From Molossus alvarezi (taxonomy: Eukaryota; Chordata; Mammalia; Chiroptera; Molossidae), in the NCBI GenBank assembly GCA_037176705.1, contig CM073890.1, positions 97,144,591 to 97,208,590 of the forward strand: 64,000 bases of DNA. The letters run 5' to 3'. Position numbers and translations under genes: made by a program. The notes under the pieces were generated by a model. That model ran no database searches and was not told the origin of the DNA. It saw nothing but the letters and a program-made list of their open reading frames with translations. Of this stretch, positions 23,110-34,094 are shown one piece after another; position 1 is the stretch's first letter, and every line of letters starts with the position of its first letter.

Positions 23110-23306
23110 ACTTGATATATAAATCACATAAATGAGAAAATACTATGTAAAAATGAACATAGTGGTCTTAAAGTGCTTATAAAGATTAAAACATTAATTT
23201 GATTATACGTTTCTCAATTAAGTGATTTTGTCTAACAGTTGAATCTAATTATTCTGGCATCTGAATAGAGTAATAGAAAGCAAATACATTTTAGAATTGA
23301 AAGTTT

Positions 23307-23518
23307 AGCCTTGCCGGTGTGGCTCAGGTGTTGAGCATCAACCCATGCATCAAGTGGCCATTGGTTCAGTTCCCGGTCAGGGCACATGCCCTGGTTGTGA
23401 GCCCGATCCCCAGTGGGAGGCATGCAGGCGGCGGCCAATCGATATTCTCTCTCATCGATGTTTCTCTCTCTCTCTCCCTCTCCCTTCCTCCTCCTCAAAA
23501 AATTAATAAAGAAAAAAA
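23307..23518 (+). mobile_element. VES-related SINE, type 2
   Basis: Head AGCCTTGCCGGTGTGGCTCA, then GGTTCAGTTCCCGGTCAGGG, 'tgagcccgatccccagtgggaggcatgcaggcgg', TCTCATCGATGTTTCTCTCT, CT tract and AATTAATAAAGAAAAAAAA tail. First VES-type element after a 17.7-kb stretch without any. Confidence 0.9.
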
Positions 23519-23524
23519 ATTAGT

Positions 23525-23885
23525 TTTAAGTTTGGAACCACAAAACGTTAGTAGGGAATGGAACATTGGAGGCCGTCTAACCCTCCCTGTTGTTAGATGG
23601 GAGGACATCCGTGCACGTAGTCTGGAACTGTGCCGGGGCAGAACTAACATTCATGTCTTCCGACTCTCTTAGGCCATTTATTTTCACTGTTTTCATAAAG
23701 ACTCTGGGGCAACAAAAACTCTAATATAATCATAATGGTTCCCCAACTTTAATATGAGAAGGAGACACATTAGATTTCTAGGATAGTTTTTTCTTCCTCT
23801 ATTTCTTCCTTGTTTCCTTTTTTCTTGTTGTATTCTTTCCATTTCTCTATCCCTCCTTCCTTCTTTTCATACAATAAACACTTTT
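23525..23885. other. Unassigned tract with a CT/TTCC-rich segment
   Basis: A T/C-rich segment at about 23790-23870 (TTCTTCC units). No gene seen. Confidence 0.5.
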
Positions 23886-23889
23886 CATA

Positions 23890-24560
23890 CAAGGCCTCTA
23901 TTCATTATACAAATGTTGACTGAGCATCCGCTGCGCTAAGTCCTGTTCTGGTCACTGTGGTTACAGAAATGAGCACAGCCCAATTACGTGTCTCACGGAG
24001 CTGACAGTCTGCTAGGGGGAGTGCGACAGGCCCTAAGCAAATAAAGAATACACCTAAAGAAAAAGGCAAACATCGGAGATTATTTCAGAGAGCAGGTTGA
24101 AGGGGTGGGGAGGGGAGGTTGTGGTTAAACAGGATGGTGAAGAATTGAGGGGGTCAGAGATGGGCAGAGTCCTCCAGGACACGAGGAATATCTACAGAAG
24201 GACCTTTCTAAGTAGTGGGAACCGCAGGTCTTGAGCCTTGAATCCCGCGCTGGGGCTACAACTGGAAATCCAATGGTGAAGAAAAGCTGGTAGGATACTT
24301 CAGGAAGCTTACAGTCAACAGAGAGGAACAATCTTAATCGAATCAACCCCATTCAAAAGGTGAAGCCACAGTGATGATACTTTTAGTCAGTGGGGACCTC
24401 CAAAGTGTTTCTTGTTTTAGAGGTGGGGGGTGGTACAGGATCCAGATTGGCTTTTCACGGGGGTAACTAGGTTAGTCTGGACTGCTGTGTGGAGTCGGAG
24501 GGTCTAATCTCAGAACAGAATGCAGAAAGGGCTCCAAGGGGGGGCTCGGTCAGAGGGCGG
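23890..24560 (-). mobile_element. L2 LINE fragment (antisense)
   Basis: 'ttgactgagcatccgctgcgctaagtcctgttctgg' through 'cacggagctgacagtctgctaggggg' is the antisense L2 3' end. 'ccagattggcttttcacgggggtaac ... ctggactgctgtgtggagtcgga' matches a more internal part. The middle is diverged. Confidence 0.6.
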
Positions 24561-24744
24561 GGGCAGCAAATGGCGGACATCTGGCAGAAGAAAGCATTGG
24601 GTTGGAGGTCCTTAGCAGTGAGACAGAGTAAACATCAGAACCTTCTATCTCAGGGCTGCAATGAATCCAGAAGATGATCAACTCTGCCTTGAAGGACATG
24701 AAATGTGGTGTGTGTGTGGGTGTGAAATTTATTTTTTTCCTGAA

Positions 24745-24905
24745 AGTCAACACAGTATAGAAAATTTAAAACTACTGAAGATAGAATATATTTATAAAAA
24801 TCAGCAGTGGTTCCAATCCCTAGAGATAGTTACTGGTAATATTATAGTCCTTCCAGGCATTACTCAACACCTTTGTACGTAGTTGATATTGTACTACATA
24901 GGCAG
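24745..24905 (-). mobile_element. Old L1M 3' fragment (antisense), tentative
   Basis: 'acagtatagaaaatttaaaactactgaag ... ctagagatagttactggtaatattatagtccttccaggc' resembles the antisense end of an old L1 ('ccagagataaccactgttaacattttgg ... ccttccag'). The same family is seen more clearly at 45600-46690. Confidence 0.35.
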
Positions 24906-24984
24906 TTGTGTGGTCTGTCCTTTCCCCCCATTTCCTCTCATACGACAACTTTGTGAAACAAATGACATCCCCATGTCATTCATA

Positions 24985-25090
24985 TAACCTTCATTTATCT
25001 CATGAGGTAATGGAGGGTGGAGATCTGACCTTCAACCAAACCTCACAGCTAATACGGGGCCGAGCCTCCCGCCCCGCAGTGCAGCGTCTC
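24985..25090 (-). mobile_element. Possible MIR remnant (antisense)
   Basis: 'catttatctcatgaggtaatggagg ... cctcacagctaatacggggccgagcc' recalls antisense MIR ('gatgaggaaactgagg ... gtcacacagctagtaagtggcagagc'). Weak. Confidence 0.3.
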
Positions 25091-25470
25091 GGAGTCTGTG
25101 TCTCAGATCCCGAATTAATGTGGCTAATGTGTAACCTATTTCTAAACACTCCACCTGGGATATGTACATGCCTTCTAATGTGGACTGTCATTAAGGAAAA
25201 GAAAATATGTGATAGTGCTCTAAAATAGTTACACAAATAAATATGAAACAGGTAGAAGGTCAAAGTGGACATATCACTTATGCATGTTTATAATATGTAA
25301 TCACATGCAGTAGTGTGAAATGCTTTCTACCATCTCATAAAATTGTATGTGTGGCTTAGCCCGGAATCCCTGTAATCTTTAAAAATTAGTATCTAATAGG
25401 ACTGATAGTATAAGCATGATAGTGTAACTTTTATTTACTATAATCCAAGCATTTCTACATATTAATTTCG

Positions 25471-25598
25471 TTCCATGTAGAATAAAAACAACTGAAATAT
25501 ATGGCCATTGCCTTACTTGTTTCTAAATGCAAACATGTATTAAAAAAAAAAAATAGAAAGGTTCATTTTCCCCCCTAAATGTGTACTGTATCTATCTA
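25471..25598 (+). repeat. 128-bp local direct repeat, copy B
   Basis: Second copy of the repeat at 22984-23109, same orientation. Most differences fall in a poly-A stretch at about 25541-25553. The flanks of the two copies are not alike. Confidence 0.8.
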
Positions 25599-25664
25599 CT
25601 CATTTCATTTTTGAAATTCCTTTCTGTAATATTCCACATCCCTTTCTCTGTTCATTCCGTTGTG

Positions 25665-25730
25665 TGAGCTGCCTCTCCCCCTCCCCAACCCACCTCTCTC
25701 TCTCTCCTTCTCCCTCTCTCTCTCTCTAAA
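25665..25730. repeat. Polypyrimidine tract (CT-rich)
   Basis: Almost pure C/T with two CT dinucleotide runs and CTCCC units, ending CTCTAAATC. It could be a simple repeat or the decayed 3' linker of a type 2 SINE that lost its head; no head is visible upstream. Confidence 0.6.
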
Positions 25731-25964
25731 TCTTTTTGTTGGCTCCTCTTATTCCTTCTTACCTCTGTTTCCCCAAATTACCTTCAGATCATGTCTCAAG
25801 CAATGCCCTACAGGGACTTCTGAATAACAACCGCTTATGCCACATCAACAAATGGGAGTTTCACACACGTCTTTTTTCTCTTTTTCCCTCTTTGCCTTGC
25901 CCGGCAGTGTGGCAGCACTATTGATCCTAATATCGGCTTCAGTACGCTAGCCATTGCTCCTTAA

Positions 25965-26110
25965 TTCACTTAACACGTATTTATTGAGCACATATTTATT
26001 GACTGCGGGCCAGGAGTTGTGCTTGGCACTGGCGATACAGAAAGCGTTCAGACTTCAAGGTGCGCACAGTCTGGTCTTGGTGGCGGGGACAGATGTGGGA
26101 AAGAGAGCCT
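25965..26110 (-). mobile_element. L2 LINE 3' end (antisense)
   Basis: 'cgtatttattgagcacatatttattgactgcgggccaggagttgtgcttggcactggcgatacagaaag' is the antisense of the L2 terminus (TATTGAGCGCCTACTATGTG, CCAGGCACTG, CTGGGGATACAG). Confidence 0.65.
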
Positions 26111-26114
26111 CACG

Positions 26115-28130
26115 CATTTGGGAAAGAGTGTAGCCAATGAAACAATTCCGTCAAATTCAGCAAACTGTGTGCTCACATGTGCCAAGCAGATGGCAAGGGG
26201 GATTGGGCTGGGCCCGGCACACACCCTGAGCAGCTGGCAGACGGTAAAATTACCTGGCACATGCTAAGGCTTCGTGGCAGAGAGAATGAACCGGGAAGGT
26301 GGTGAAGGGCCATTAGACAAACAACTTGATCATATGAATGCTTTAAACAAATTGTTGCCCCAGCAACCAGAGAAGAAAGTTTGTTTTTCTTATGTTGCAC
26401 GCTGCCTTTAGCCTCCTCCTTGGTGTCAAGTCCAATGCCCAGACCCTGGGGCGTCCAGACTGTGGATTCCCTGCCCCTGCCCTCAGTGAGTCCCAGGCTG
26501 GCCTTGCCTCCCCACACTTTCAATAACAAATCCTGGAGAGGTGATAGGAGATTATCTGATTGAAGTCATTCACACTAAGGGGAGAATGAGGCTTAATCCT
26601 TTAAAGGTGTTTGCTTTGACAAAGGATGGCTTGTTAACCCTAATGAGCCACTAATTGGCTGTGGCAGGATCCCTCCTCCTCACCTTCCCAAACTCCCACC
26701 CCCACCTCCCTGCCTTTCTAGGAAGGCAAACTGGTGAATTCTAAAACGTTAGGGACTCTGATTACACACATTCTCTCTTTGAACTCTCACAAGATGAGAT
26801 GGCACATGTCAGCCCATCTACAAACAAGGAGACCTAAACTGGGACAGATGTTTTTGACTACATGTTGGATCAATGAAATCAGAATTTCTGGGAGTCACAT
26901 TTTTTTCCCCCAGTCCCTTAGATGATTCCAATGTGCAGCTAAGATTTCCCACCACTGAGCTAGAGTCAAGGAAATGAAATCACCCAGAATCAGTGGCAAT
27001 CCACTGACCTGCTCGATTTTCTCCCTTTGTCGGGTAAAGTTTAATCGGCTCTATAGAAGGTCTTCTCTGCGGACACTGTCTTAAACAGAGTCAGGTTGAA
27101 GAGCAAAGCTGAGGGGACACCTGGTTGGACACAGTGCTTCTTAGGCACTCGAGATGTTTCCCTTTACAGCAGGTAAGCACTAGTGTCCTGTGGGCCTCAA
27201 ACAAGCTGGACAAGCCATCAAGCTCACACAGAGAATAATCCGACATGTTCTATCATGCTTAGGTTGCTGTTTGCTTAAAATTCCTTACCCTGTCTCTTCA
27301 CAAGAAACTGTGATCATGAGTGCCCCTTGAGAATGACATCAGGGCCACTGAGAGTCACAACTGTCCCAGGCCACTTCCTTTTGGATTGATTTATATTAGG
27401 CGATAGAATATATGTATCTTGTAGAATATATGTACATATGTGTGTATATAATACATATGGGTTTTTGAAGATAAAATCTTTTTTTTTCAAATTTTAGCAT
27501 ACTTTATAAATTCATTCAACACATAAATATAGTTAAATCACAATACAAATAAATTAATAGGACATTTCTCACTTGTACCCCTTTTCAAACTTTTCTGGCC
27601 ATTGGTCACCACGAACTGCTGGATTTTCACTCTAAGCCTTTTTGCTATCAACTTTCTGTCCTGTTCTCAAAGAGTCCCCGAGACAGGGCATAATTCCGCC
27701 CTTTCCTAGAATCTGAGACTGTAGAGTGAGTACAACTAGGCCTTAACCTCTTGAAACATACCACCCAGCAGCGACAATAGATATGAAATAATAAATACTT
27801 ACAATCAATTAGGTAAATAATATAAATGTGCGAAGTGTAGAGAAAGAGAAGAATGAGTATCCAGAAATGAATCTAAACTCAAAAGATAGACAATTATCAT
27901 CATTTTTATGATTCTATTGTTCATTTAAGTCAAACGTCTAGAATACAGCTATGTGTGTGAAAGGCATCACAGTACTACTTACACGGCCCGACTTCCTCTT
28001 CAATTGTAAGATAGAATGCTGTCACCGGGGACGTGAAATAGTGACTTTATTTCTGTTGAGATGCAAGGTGTCTACCACACAGCCCTGGAAGGCAAGGTTT
28101 GAAGAAATCTGTGGCTCATCATTACTACTG
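26115..28130. other. Unassigned tract
   Basis: Mixed composition with no gene. Includes one hAT fragment described separately at 26870-26960 and a TATGTATAT-rich stretch near 27405-27460. Confidence 0.5.
26870..26960 (+). mobile_element. hAT fragment, 3' part (MER20-like)
   Basis: 'gaaatcagaatttctgggagtcac ... agtcccttagatgattccaatgtgcagctaagatttcccaccactga' matches the 3' half of the fossil also suggested at 1800-1945 ('atcagaatctctggggg ... ggtgattctaatgtgcagccaag ... gaaccactg'). Confidence 0.45.
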
Positions 28131-28131
28131 C

Positions 28132-28134
<3 letters not shown>

Positions 28135-28210
<76 letters not shown>
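28135..28210. repeat. Compound microsatellite (CT)n(GT)n
   Basis: About 17 CT units followed directly by about 19 GT units. Highly likely to be polymorphic; the purine.pyrimidine plus Z-DNA-prone junction is noted among the findings. Confidence 0.95.
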
Positions 28211-28212
<2 letters not shown>

Positions 28213-28351
28213 TACTTTCATTCATTTCATGGGTTTAATCTTTTAAGGCTAGGACAGCTAAAGACTAAACCAAGACAGCTTCTCTCTGTCTCTCATACTT
28301 CCAGAGAATATAGCAGGTCGGCTTTTGAGTTAACATATGAAAATCCAATGG

Positions 28352-28518
28352 GCCCTGGCTGGGTAGCTCAGTTGGTTAGAGCATCATCCCAATACACCAA
28401 GGCTGCAGGTTCAATCCCTTGTAGGGCACATACAAGAATCAACCAATGAATGCATAAGTGGAACAACAGACTGATTTCTCTCTCTCTGTCAAATCAATAA
28501 ATAAAACATTTTTAAAAA
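28352..28518 (+). mobile_element. VES-related SINE, older type 3
   Basis: Head GCCCTGGCTGGGTAGCTCAG, TTGGTTAGAGCATCATCCCA, GGTTCAATCCC, then 'acatacaagaatcaaccaatgaatgcataagtggaacaac', TTTCTCTCTCTCT and AAATCAATAAATAAAAC. It lacks the CACATCGATG body of type 1, so it is a distinct and probably older subfamily. Confidence 0.88.
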
Positions 28519-28519
28519 C

Positions 28520-30087
28520 ATCGGTGTTATCTTTTGTTTTGTCAAAGTTAAAGGCTCTTTTAAAAAAAATCTTTGTTCCTGGATGTAATTTTTTTCCAGT
28601 TCCCAGATATAAAAGGTAATATGTGATTATCTGAAATAATGTATCAAGCGCCTTTATAGTTTATCAGTTGTGCTCAGTTGCCATTGTGAAGATCTTTATG
28701 CCTGAGTACTCCAGGCTAGCAACAGAGGTGCAGTCTGTAACTCCTGCCCACAGGCTCGCTCCCATGCACAGTGTAACTTCTTTCTATAGCTTCAAGACTC
28801 CCACATTCCTGCAAAAGCACTTTCTACCTGTCATTTTGTCTCTACAATTAAGTAAAGAAAATGTTAACTGCATAAAAGAGGCTGGCCACTCTGAGACTCT
28901 CTTTTCACGAAGCCATTCTTCTCCAAAGATAGTCTAAATTACAGACTAAGAGAACAGTTTTTCTACCTTCTGAAGACTTTGAAGTCTGTTTATTCTTACA
29001 CAGTCTGGTAGATTGGTCTTGGGAAAAGCTGTAAATAATTTGTCAGGGTCCCTAAATACCAAGAACTCTACATGGGCCCTGGGAGGTGTTAACTTTGTTA
29101 GATTAGACTTGAACTTGGACAAAGGGCAGATTTGGCACTAAATATCCACTGTATAGGAGGCAGCCACATCAATTATTAGCAAAAAGGAGTTCATGCATGA
29201 TATTGGGCACAACTTTGGATATTTTCCTTACCATAATGAAAGAAGCAGCCAACTCGAGTGAATTTCTTTTATTCATGACTAAATAACTAGGCGACTAAGG
29301 GAAAACACTGTCTACTTTGGAGTTATAGACAACAGGTATACACATGCCAAATATGACACTCGGGCCAGTCTCCATGCGGTGGGTTGCTATTGGCAACAGG
29401 ACATACCCACCTGCTCCCACCAACGTAGTGCTATGGCCTGTGTATGCAGCACACTTTTTAGAAGAATCTGGTTAAAAAAACAAGAGGGTGACATTCCAAA
29501 GGCTGCTGTTTTGCCCATGGCCTTGATTCCTGTGAAAGAAAGTCTTTGGAGTCTGTTATTAGGCACAGGATTCTGGACAGTCTCTAAGGCTCGGCTTCCT
29601 GCAAACTTACGACGTCTACCACACAAAACTGTGATGATGAATGACATCATGAAATTAACATAGGTCAGGCCTTTGAGAAATGATAGCTATTTTTGTTATT
29701 TCAAATAGTAATTATGAATTTAAAAATCTAGACTATTTAAAAACTAATGTCATGTCAAATTCAGGTCTCTTCTAAATACAAAGATTAAAATCAAATTACA
29801 ACTTTAAGAAATGTACAGCTGTTCTTTGCAAGAGATGAAGCAGATCCTCTTAACAATTTTTTTAATAGGGAGGTAGGATGTAATTAAAAGGGAATCCACG
29901 AAGTTCCCTGGAATGATAAACAAGCACTTCAGAAACATCCCTCTTAATTGGCCAGTACACAGCTTTCTTTTGTCCAACTTTCCCGACAAGGCAAAACACG
30001 CGGAGGCCAAGCCAAGCCAAAAGCATCTACCACTTTAAAGAAGACTACATGATACACATGGAAACCACTTCCTTTAGAGCCATATGT

Positions 30088-30088
<1 letters not shown>
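28520..30088. other. Unassigned tract
   Basis: No gene or clear repeat. Open frames on both strands at 29379-29663 (94 and 87 codons) overlap one another and carry no recognised domain. Confidence 0.5.

Positions 30089-30090
<2 letters not shown>

Positions 30091-30122
<32 letters not shown>
30091..30122. repeat. (AT)n microsatellite
   Basis: Sixteen perfect AT units followed by T10. Confidence 0.95.
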
Positions 30123-30129
<7 letters not shown>

Positions 30130-30130
<1 letters not shown>

Positions 30131-31140
30131 TTCTCAGTAAGAACTGTTGCCACAGGATAAAAATTTACTTGTCTACTTGTTTCTTTAAAGTAACACAAGT
30201 CAAGAGACCCTTCCAAGCCTAGCTTCCTTTTTTCAGCTTTTATTTTCACCTCCCTGAAAGATCTGTCTGTCAACTTCATCAGAACAAACAGGCTCAGAAC
30301 TCTGAGAGAAAAGAATGATAATGTGCTGCTAAGTACAATTTAGTAACAAACTCTTGGGCCACAGGAATGATGACGTCACCCACAGAAAGAGGAACATTTA
30401 CACTTGTGAAAGAGATTCTTTTCCAACCAGAGGAACAAAGCCAAATAAGGCAGGAAGAGAGGCGGACTAGCCTGGAGGAAACATCCTTAGCATGTAATTC
30501 TGGAGGGCGACCATCAAGTTAACTCAACAGTCATGTCCCAAGGCCGTGTGCCCTTTCCAGAGGATTGTAGGAATTTGTGACAGAAAACCTGCTACTCTCA
30601 TACTTTCAATAGATATTCTACGTGGTTCATCTATCTTGATTACTCTACCTGCCTGTGGTAAACAGTGGGTCAGAGAGTGGCTTCATGTTTTAGAAGTGTT
30701 CACACATTGCAGATTTTCATGCATTTATCTCTCACACACATGCCCTTGGAAACCACACAGCATCTCACACTTTGTAATAATCCAATAACGCAGTGATCTT
30801 GCCCAATATTTACTGATAGGATACAATGCGTCTCCTAAAGAGCACATAAGTCATCTGTACCCCTCCACACTTCCCAGTACCAGTAGCATATGGCTTCCCA
30901 CTTGGGTGTTGTCAGGAGCACTCCAAAATTGGCTCCCGGCTCCTACAATACCTTGTCTGCTGCCTTGGGGAAATTGCCATTCTGTCCCTCTCAGCCCCTC
31001 CCATTGTCATCCTTCTAGCACACCAGTCCGAGGCCACGGGAGTTTTCTCGTCATCAGCTCTTAACCAAACCAGAGATAGAAGCCGTACTAGTGGTCATTA
31101 ACTTTTGTTTTCACTTCTATAAACATTATTCATTTATTTT
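30130..31140. other. Unassigned tract with a perfect CRE
   Basis: No gene or repeat seen. The palindrome TGACGTCA at 30371-30378 (context GATGACGTCACC) is a full cAMP-response-element consensus. Confidence 0.45.
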
Positions 31141-31144
31141 TCTT

Positions 31145-31495
31145 TGTATTTTTTAAAGAACTTTACATTTTATTTTTCAATTACAATTACATTCAGTAAT
31201 GTTTTGTATTAGTTTCAGGTATATAGCGTAGTGGTTAGATAACCATGTACTTTATAAAGTGTTCCCCAGATATTTTCATCTCCCATCTAACACATATATA
31301 GTTATCGCTTTATTATTGATATTTTCTACGCTGTAGTTTACATCCTTATGACTATTCTGTAACTATCAATTTGTACTTAACTTTTTTTGTTTGGTACATG
31401 CCCCTAGCGGGAACTGGTCTGCAGGCTGATGCTCCAACCACTGAGCCAAACCAGCCAGGGCTCAATTTGTACTTCTTAATCCCTTCACCACTTTG
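31145..31495 (-). mobile_element. L1 3' end (antisense), interrupted by a SINE
   Basis: 'tttttcaattacaattacattcagtaatgttttgtattagtttcaggtatata ... gtgttccccagat ... atcaatttgtacttcttaatcccttcacc' is the usual antisense L1 3' UTR of laurasiatherian L1s. A short VES sits inside it. Confidence 0.75.
31379..31461 (-). mobile_element. Short VES SINE (head only), inside L1
   Basis: Complement of the tRNA-like head only: GGTACATGCCCCTAGCGGGA ... CTGAGCCAAACCAGCCAGGG. A perfect 13-bp target duplication TCAATTTGTACTT flanks it (31366-31378 and 31462-31474). The only tail is a short T-rich stretch. Confidence 0.9.
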
Positions 31496-31499
31496 TCAT

Positions 31500-31985
31500 T
31501 AACTTCTCAAGTACAGGGGGAAACCATTTGTTCTTGTGATTCCTAACTAATAGATGTTGACACTGTTTACTCGATAATAATAATAATAATAATAATGTCA
31601 ATGTCTTTTTCAGTAAGCTATTCTATATTCCTTCCCTTAATCACACTCAGCCTACTAACCCTCCCCTCCACCTACCACCACAAAAGTGTGTTCAACTAAC
31701 TCTGGGATTTAAAAGGTAATAATTTGTTCATTTAGATCTGTTGGGATAATAAACATAAATCAGAGGAAATTTGTAATCACTGTGGAAAATGCAAAGTTAT
31801 TACTACTTAAAAGAGAAGCAGGTTAACGTTGTAAGGGTCTCTGTTGTCATTGGCACTGAGACGAGACTATCTATTGTCTCTGGAGACTGAGACAAGAGAC
31901 TATCTATCTATTGTCCCTTTTCTCTGGCCTTCTCTGCTTCCTGACTAAGCAAAAAATGCAAGTTCCTTAGGACCCCATCGTCAGA
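31500..31985. other. Unassigned tract with (AAT)n
   Basis: Contains an (AAT)7-type microsatellite at 31574-31597. From 31850 to 31915 'gagacgagactatctattgtctctggagactgagacaagagactatctatctattgtc' repeats a GAGACTATCTATTGTC unit twice. Confidence 0.5.
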
Positions 31986-32000
31986 CATCAGTGTACCTAT

Positions 32001-32039
<39 letters not shown>

Positions 32040-32151
32040 TTCATTTTTTTTGTGGTACGTGCCCCTAGCAGGAACCGAACTGGGGACTCTCTGGTCCGCA
32101 GGCCGACACTCAACAGCTGAGCCAAACTTGCCAGGGCCATCAGTGTACCTA
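31986..32151 (-). mobile_element. Short VES SINE (head only) with expanded (TTTA)n tail
   Basis: Complement head GGTACGTGCCCCTAGCAGGA to GCCAAACTTGCCAGGGC (about 32056-32137). Its tail became a (TTTA)n microsatellite at 31997-32041 plus a T run. Perfect 14-bp target duplication CATCAGTGTACCTA at 31986-31999 and 32138-32151. Confidence 0.9.
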
Positions 32152-32519
32152 ATTTTAATGGCCCTAATTAGGGTCAATCAGTCCATAGTAAAATAGCTAA
32201 AACATTTTAATTTGGCAAATTTAAATAATATTTGAGCCGTTGTCACTTTTATCCAACCTGCAGCTATTGTGGAAATGAAAAGGCAAGAAAATGTAGTTAA
32301 ACTTTGAAGCTAAACTCAGCTTATCTGAAATGTCTCTAAATATAATACTTTATCTTCTAAGAAAGGTTTTGACCTATGTAGCAATTCCTGCTTCTCTTCA
32401 AACAACAGTTTTTCCTGGCCTGTGTTCAACACAGATAATGAATGGTTGGTTCATTCACTGCGTTCCTCTCCCATGTCCACACATGTGCGTGTACTTGCAA
32501 ATATTTGCATACAATGCAT

Positions 32520-32985
32520 CACCCCTTTCCTTGGCCTACAACCCAGGTGACCTGGTTCGTTGTCACCTCACTGCCCTCTGTGACTGGGCCCCTGCTTTCG
32601 GCTCCTCCAATATGCCAGGCTGCATCCTGCCCCGTGCTGCCCACCTCTCTTTCTGGACCACTGTTCCCAGAGCCCTCCACTGGCTCTCCAGCCTTCTCGT
32701 CATTCAGGGCTTGGCTTAGTGAGGACGCTTAGAAGGCCAGCTAGGTAAAAAAGTAGTTTCCCTCCTCTATCTTTTTACTTCGCCGAATTCTCTTCATGCT
32801 GCTATCGTCATCTGAAATTTCCTTTTTAAACATTTACTCGTTTACTGATTTACTCCTTGTCTCTCCCTTGCAGACTGAAGTTCAGCTCCTTGAGGGTAGA
32901 AACTTGGTCTTGTCCATCCCCATTTCCCCAGCTTCTAGCCCAGTGCTAACTGCCTAATACCTCACATATAAATACATGAACAATG
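32520..32985 (+). mobile_element. L2 LINE 3' end
   Basis: 'ctcctccaatatgccaggctgc', 'tttctggaccactgttccc', 'tgcagactgaagttcagctccttgagggtagaaacttggtcttgtcc' and 'cagcttctagcccagtgctaactgcctaatacc' follow the sense L2 3' UTR (CTCCATGAGGGCAGGGACCT, CCAGCGCCTAGAACAGTGCC). Confidence 0.65.
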
Positions 32986-32989
32986 CCTT

Positions 32990-33485
32990 CTCACGAGAAT
33001 TAAAACTCTCTTCTCACACAACCCCCTTCCTGAGAAGAACCACAAAGTCAGGGTCCACGAAGACCTCCTAGGGAGGAAAAGGGGCTCAGTGTTCATTTCC
33101 TGTAGTATGAAAGAGTCTTCTCCATTCTTTGCCATTTTTCTGAATTCTCTGAACATTTATTACCCCAAATTGTTTCCACCTCCTGAAAATGTTGATGCGT
33201 CAACTTTAAAGCTGCCTTTCCCAGGGAGCCTGTGTCGTCTCTGCCCTGGAAGTGTAGCCCTCAGTTATTGTCATGTCTCAGGTGACACTTTATATCTTTC
33301 ATATTATGGCTGAAAATCCACTTCTTCTGATATTTTTCGTACTGGAGTGTCAGACATCTGCGGCAGGGGCTGCACCATATAATCCGTAGAATCTTAGCTG
33401 TACCTAAAGCTCAGCTTTGCCTGCCTCACTGCTCAGTAATAGGTAGTAGGGCTGAAGAGTAACATGCTAAAGGTCCAGCTCAGAG
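32990..33485. other. Unassigned tract
   Basis: No recognised repeat or gene. A plus-strand frame of 74 codons at 33089-33313 has no identifiable domain. Confidence 0.45.
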
Positions 33486-33489
33486 GCGT

Positions 33490-33870
33490 GCACACCCGTA
33501 TCGGTTCTGTGACCATGAACAAGCTATCTTTCGCTCTCTGAACTTTTTTCCTTAAAATTTTTTTTTTCAATTACAGTTGACATTAAATGTTACTTTGTAT
33601 TACTTTCAGGTGTACAACATAGTTATTAGTCAATTATAGAATTTACTAAGTGTTCCCCCCGATTAGTCTAGTACCCACTTGGCACCATTACATAGTTATT
33701 ACAATATTACTGACCATATTCTCCAGGCTGTACTTTATCAAACTTTTTTTTTAAATCTATAAAATAGGAATAATAGCATTTATTTCACAGGGTTGGTGAG
33801 GGTATTAAATCAGTTTACCATGGGAAGACCTGACATAACATGATATTGTAAAATGATACTGAAAACTACA
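33490..33870 (+). mobile_element. MIR SINE remnant split by an L1 insertion
   Basis: The left half 'ggttctgtgaccatgaacaagctatctttcgctctctgaac' (33500-33543) and the right half 'aaatctataaaataggaataatagcatttatttcacagggttggtgagggtattaaat' (33752 on) are consecutive parts of MIR (GTGTGACCTTGGGCAAGT; CTGTAAAATGGGGATAATAA; CATAGGGTTGTTGTGAGG). Confidence 0.65.
33551..33740 (-). mobile_element. 5'-truncated L1 3' end (antisense) inside MIR
   Basis: 'tttttttcaattacagttgacattaaatgttactttgtattactttcaggtgtacaacatag ... gtgttccccccgattagtctagtacccacttggcacc' is the antisense L1 3' UTR. Candidate target duplication AACTTTTTTCCTTA (33541-33554) / AACTTTTTTTTTAA (33741-33754). Confidence 0.8.
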
Positions 33871-33874
33871 ACTG

Positions 33875-34090
33875 CAACGTGATATGCAATGTACGAAAGA
33901 ACTGAGGCTAAGAAATGTAACAGTAAAGCTAGTATTACTAACATTGTCATTATTATCATTATGATCATCTCTATTATTCATGGCCCAAGGCATGTTTCTA
34001 ACCTTAAACTTAGGTTGGCACAAAAGAAACAGTTTTCCTAGAGTAGCTTTATAATCGACTTCAAGACCCAAAATAGAAGCAGGAAATAAT
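33875..34090. other. Unassigned AT-rich tract
   Basis: Runs of CATTATTATCATTATGATCAT-like sequence at about 33947-33970. No gene. Confidence 0.45.
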
Positions 34091-34094
34091 TGCA

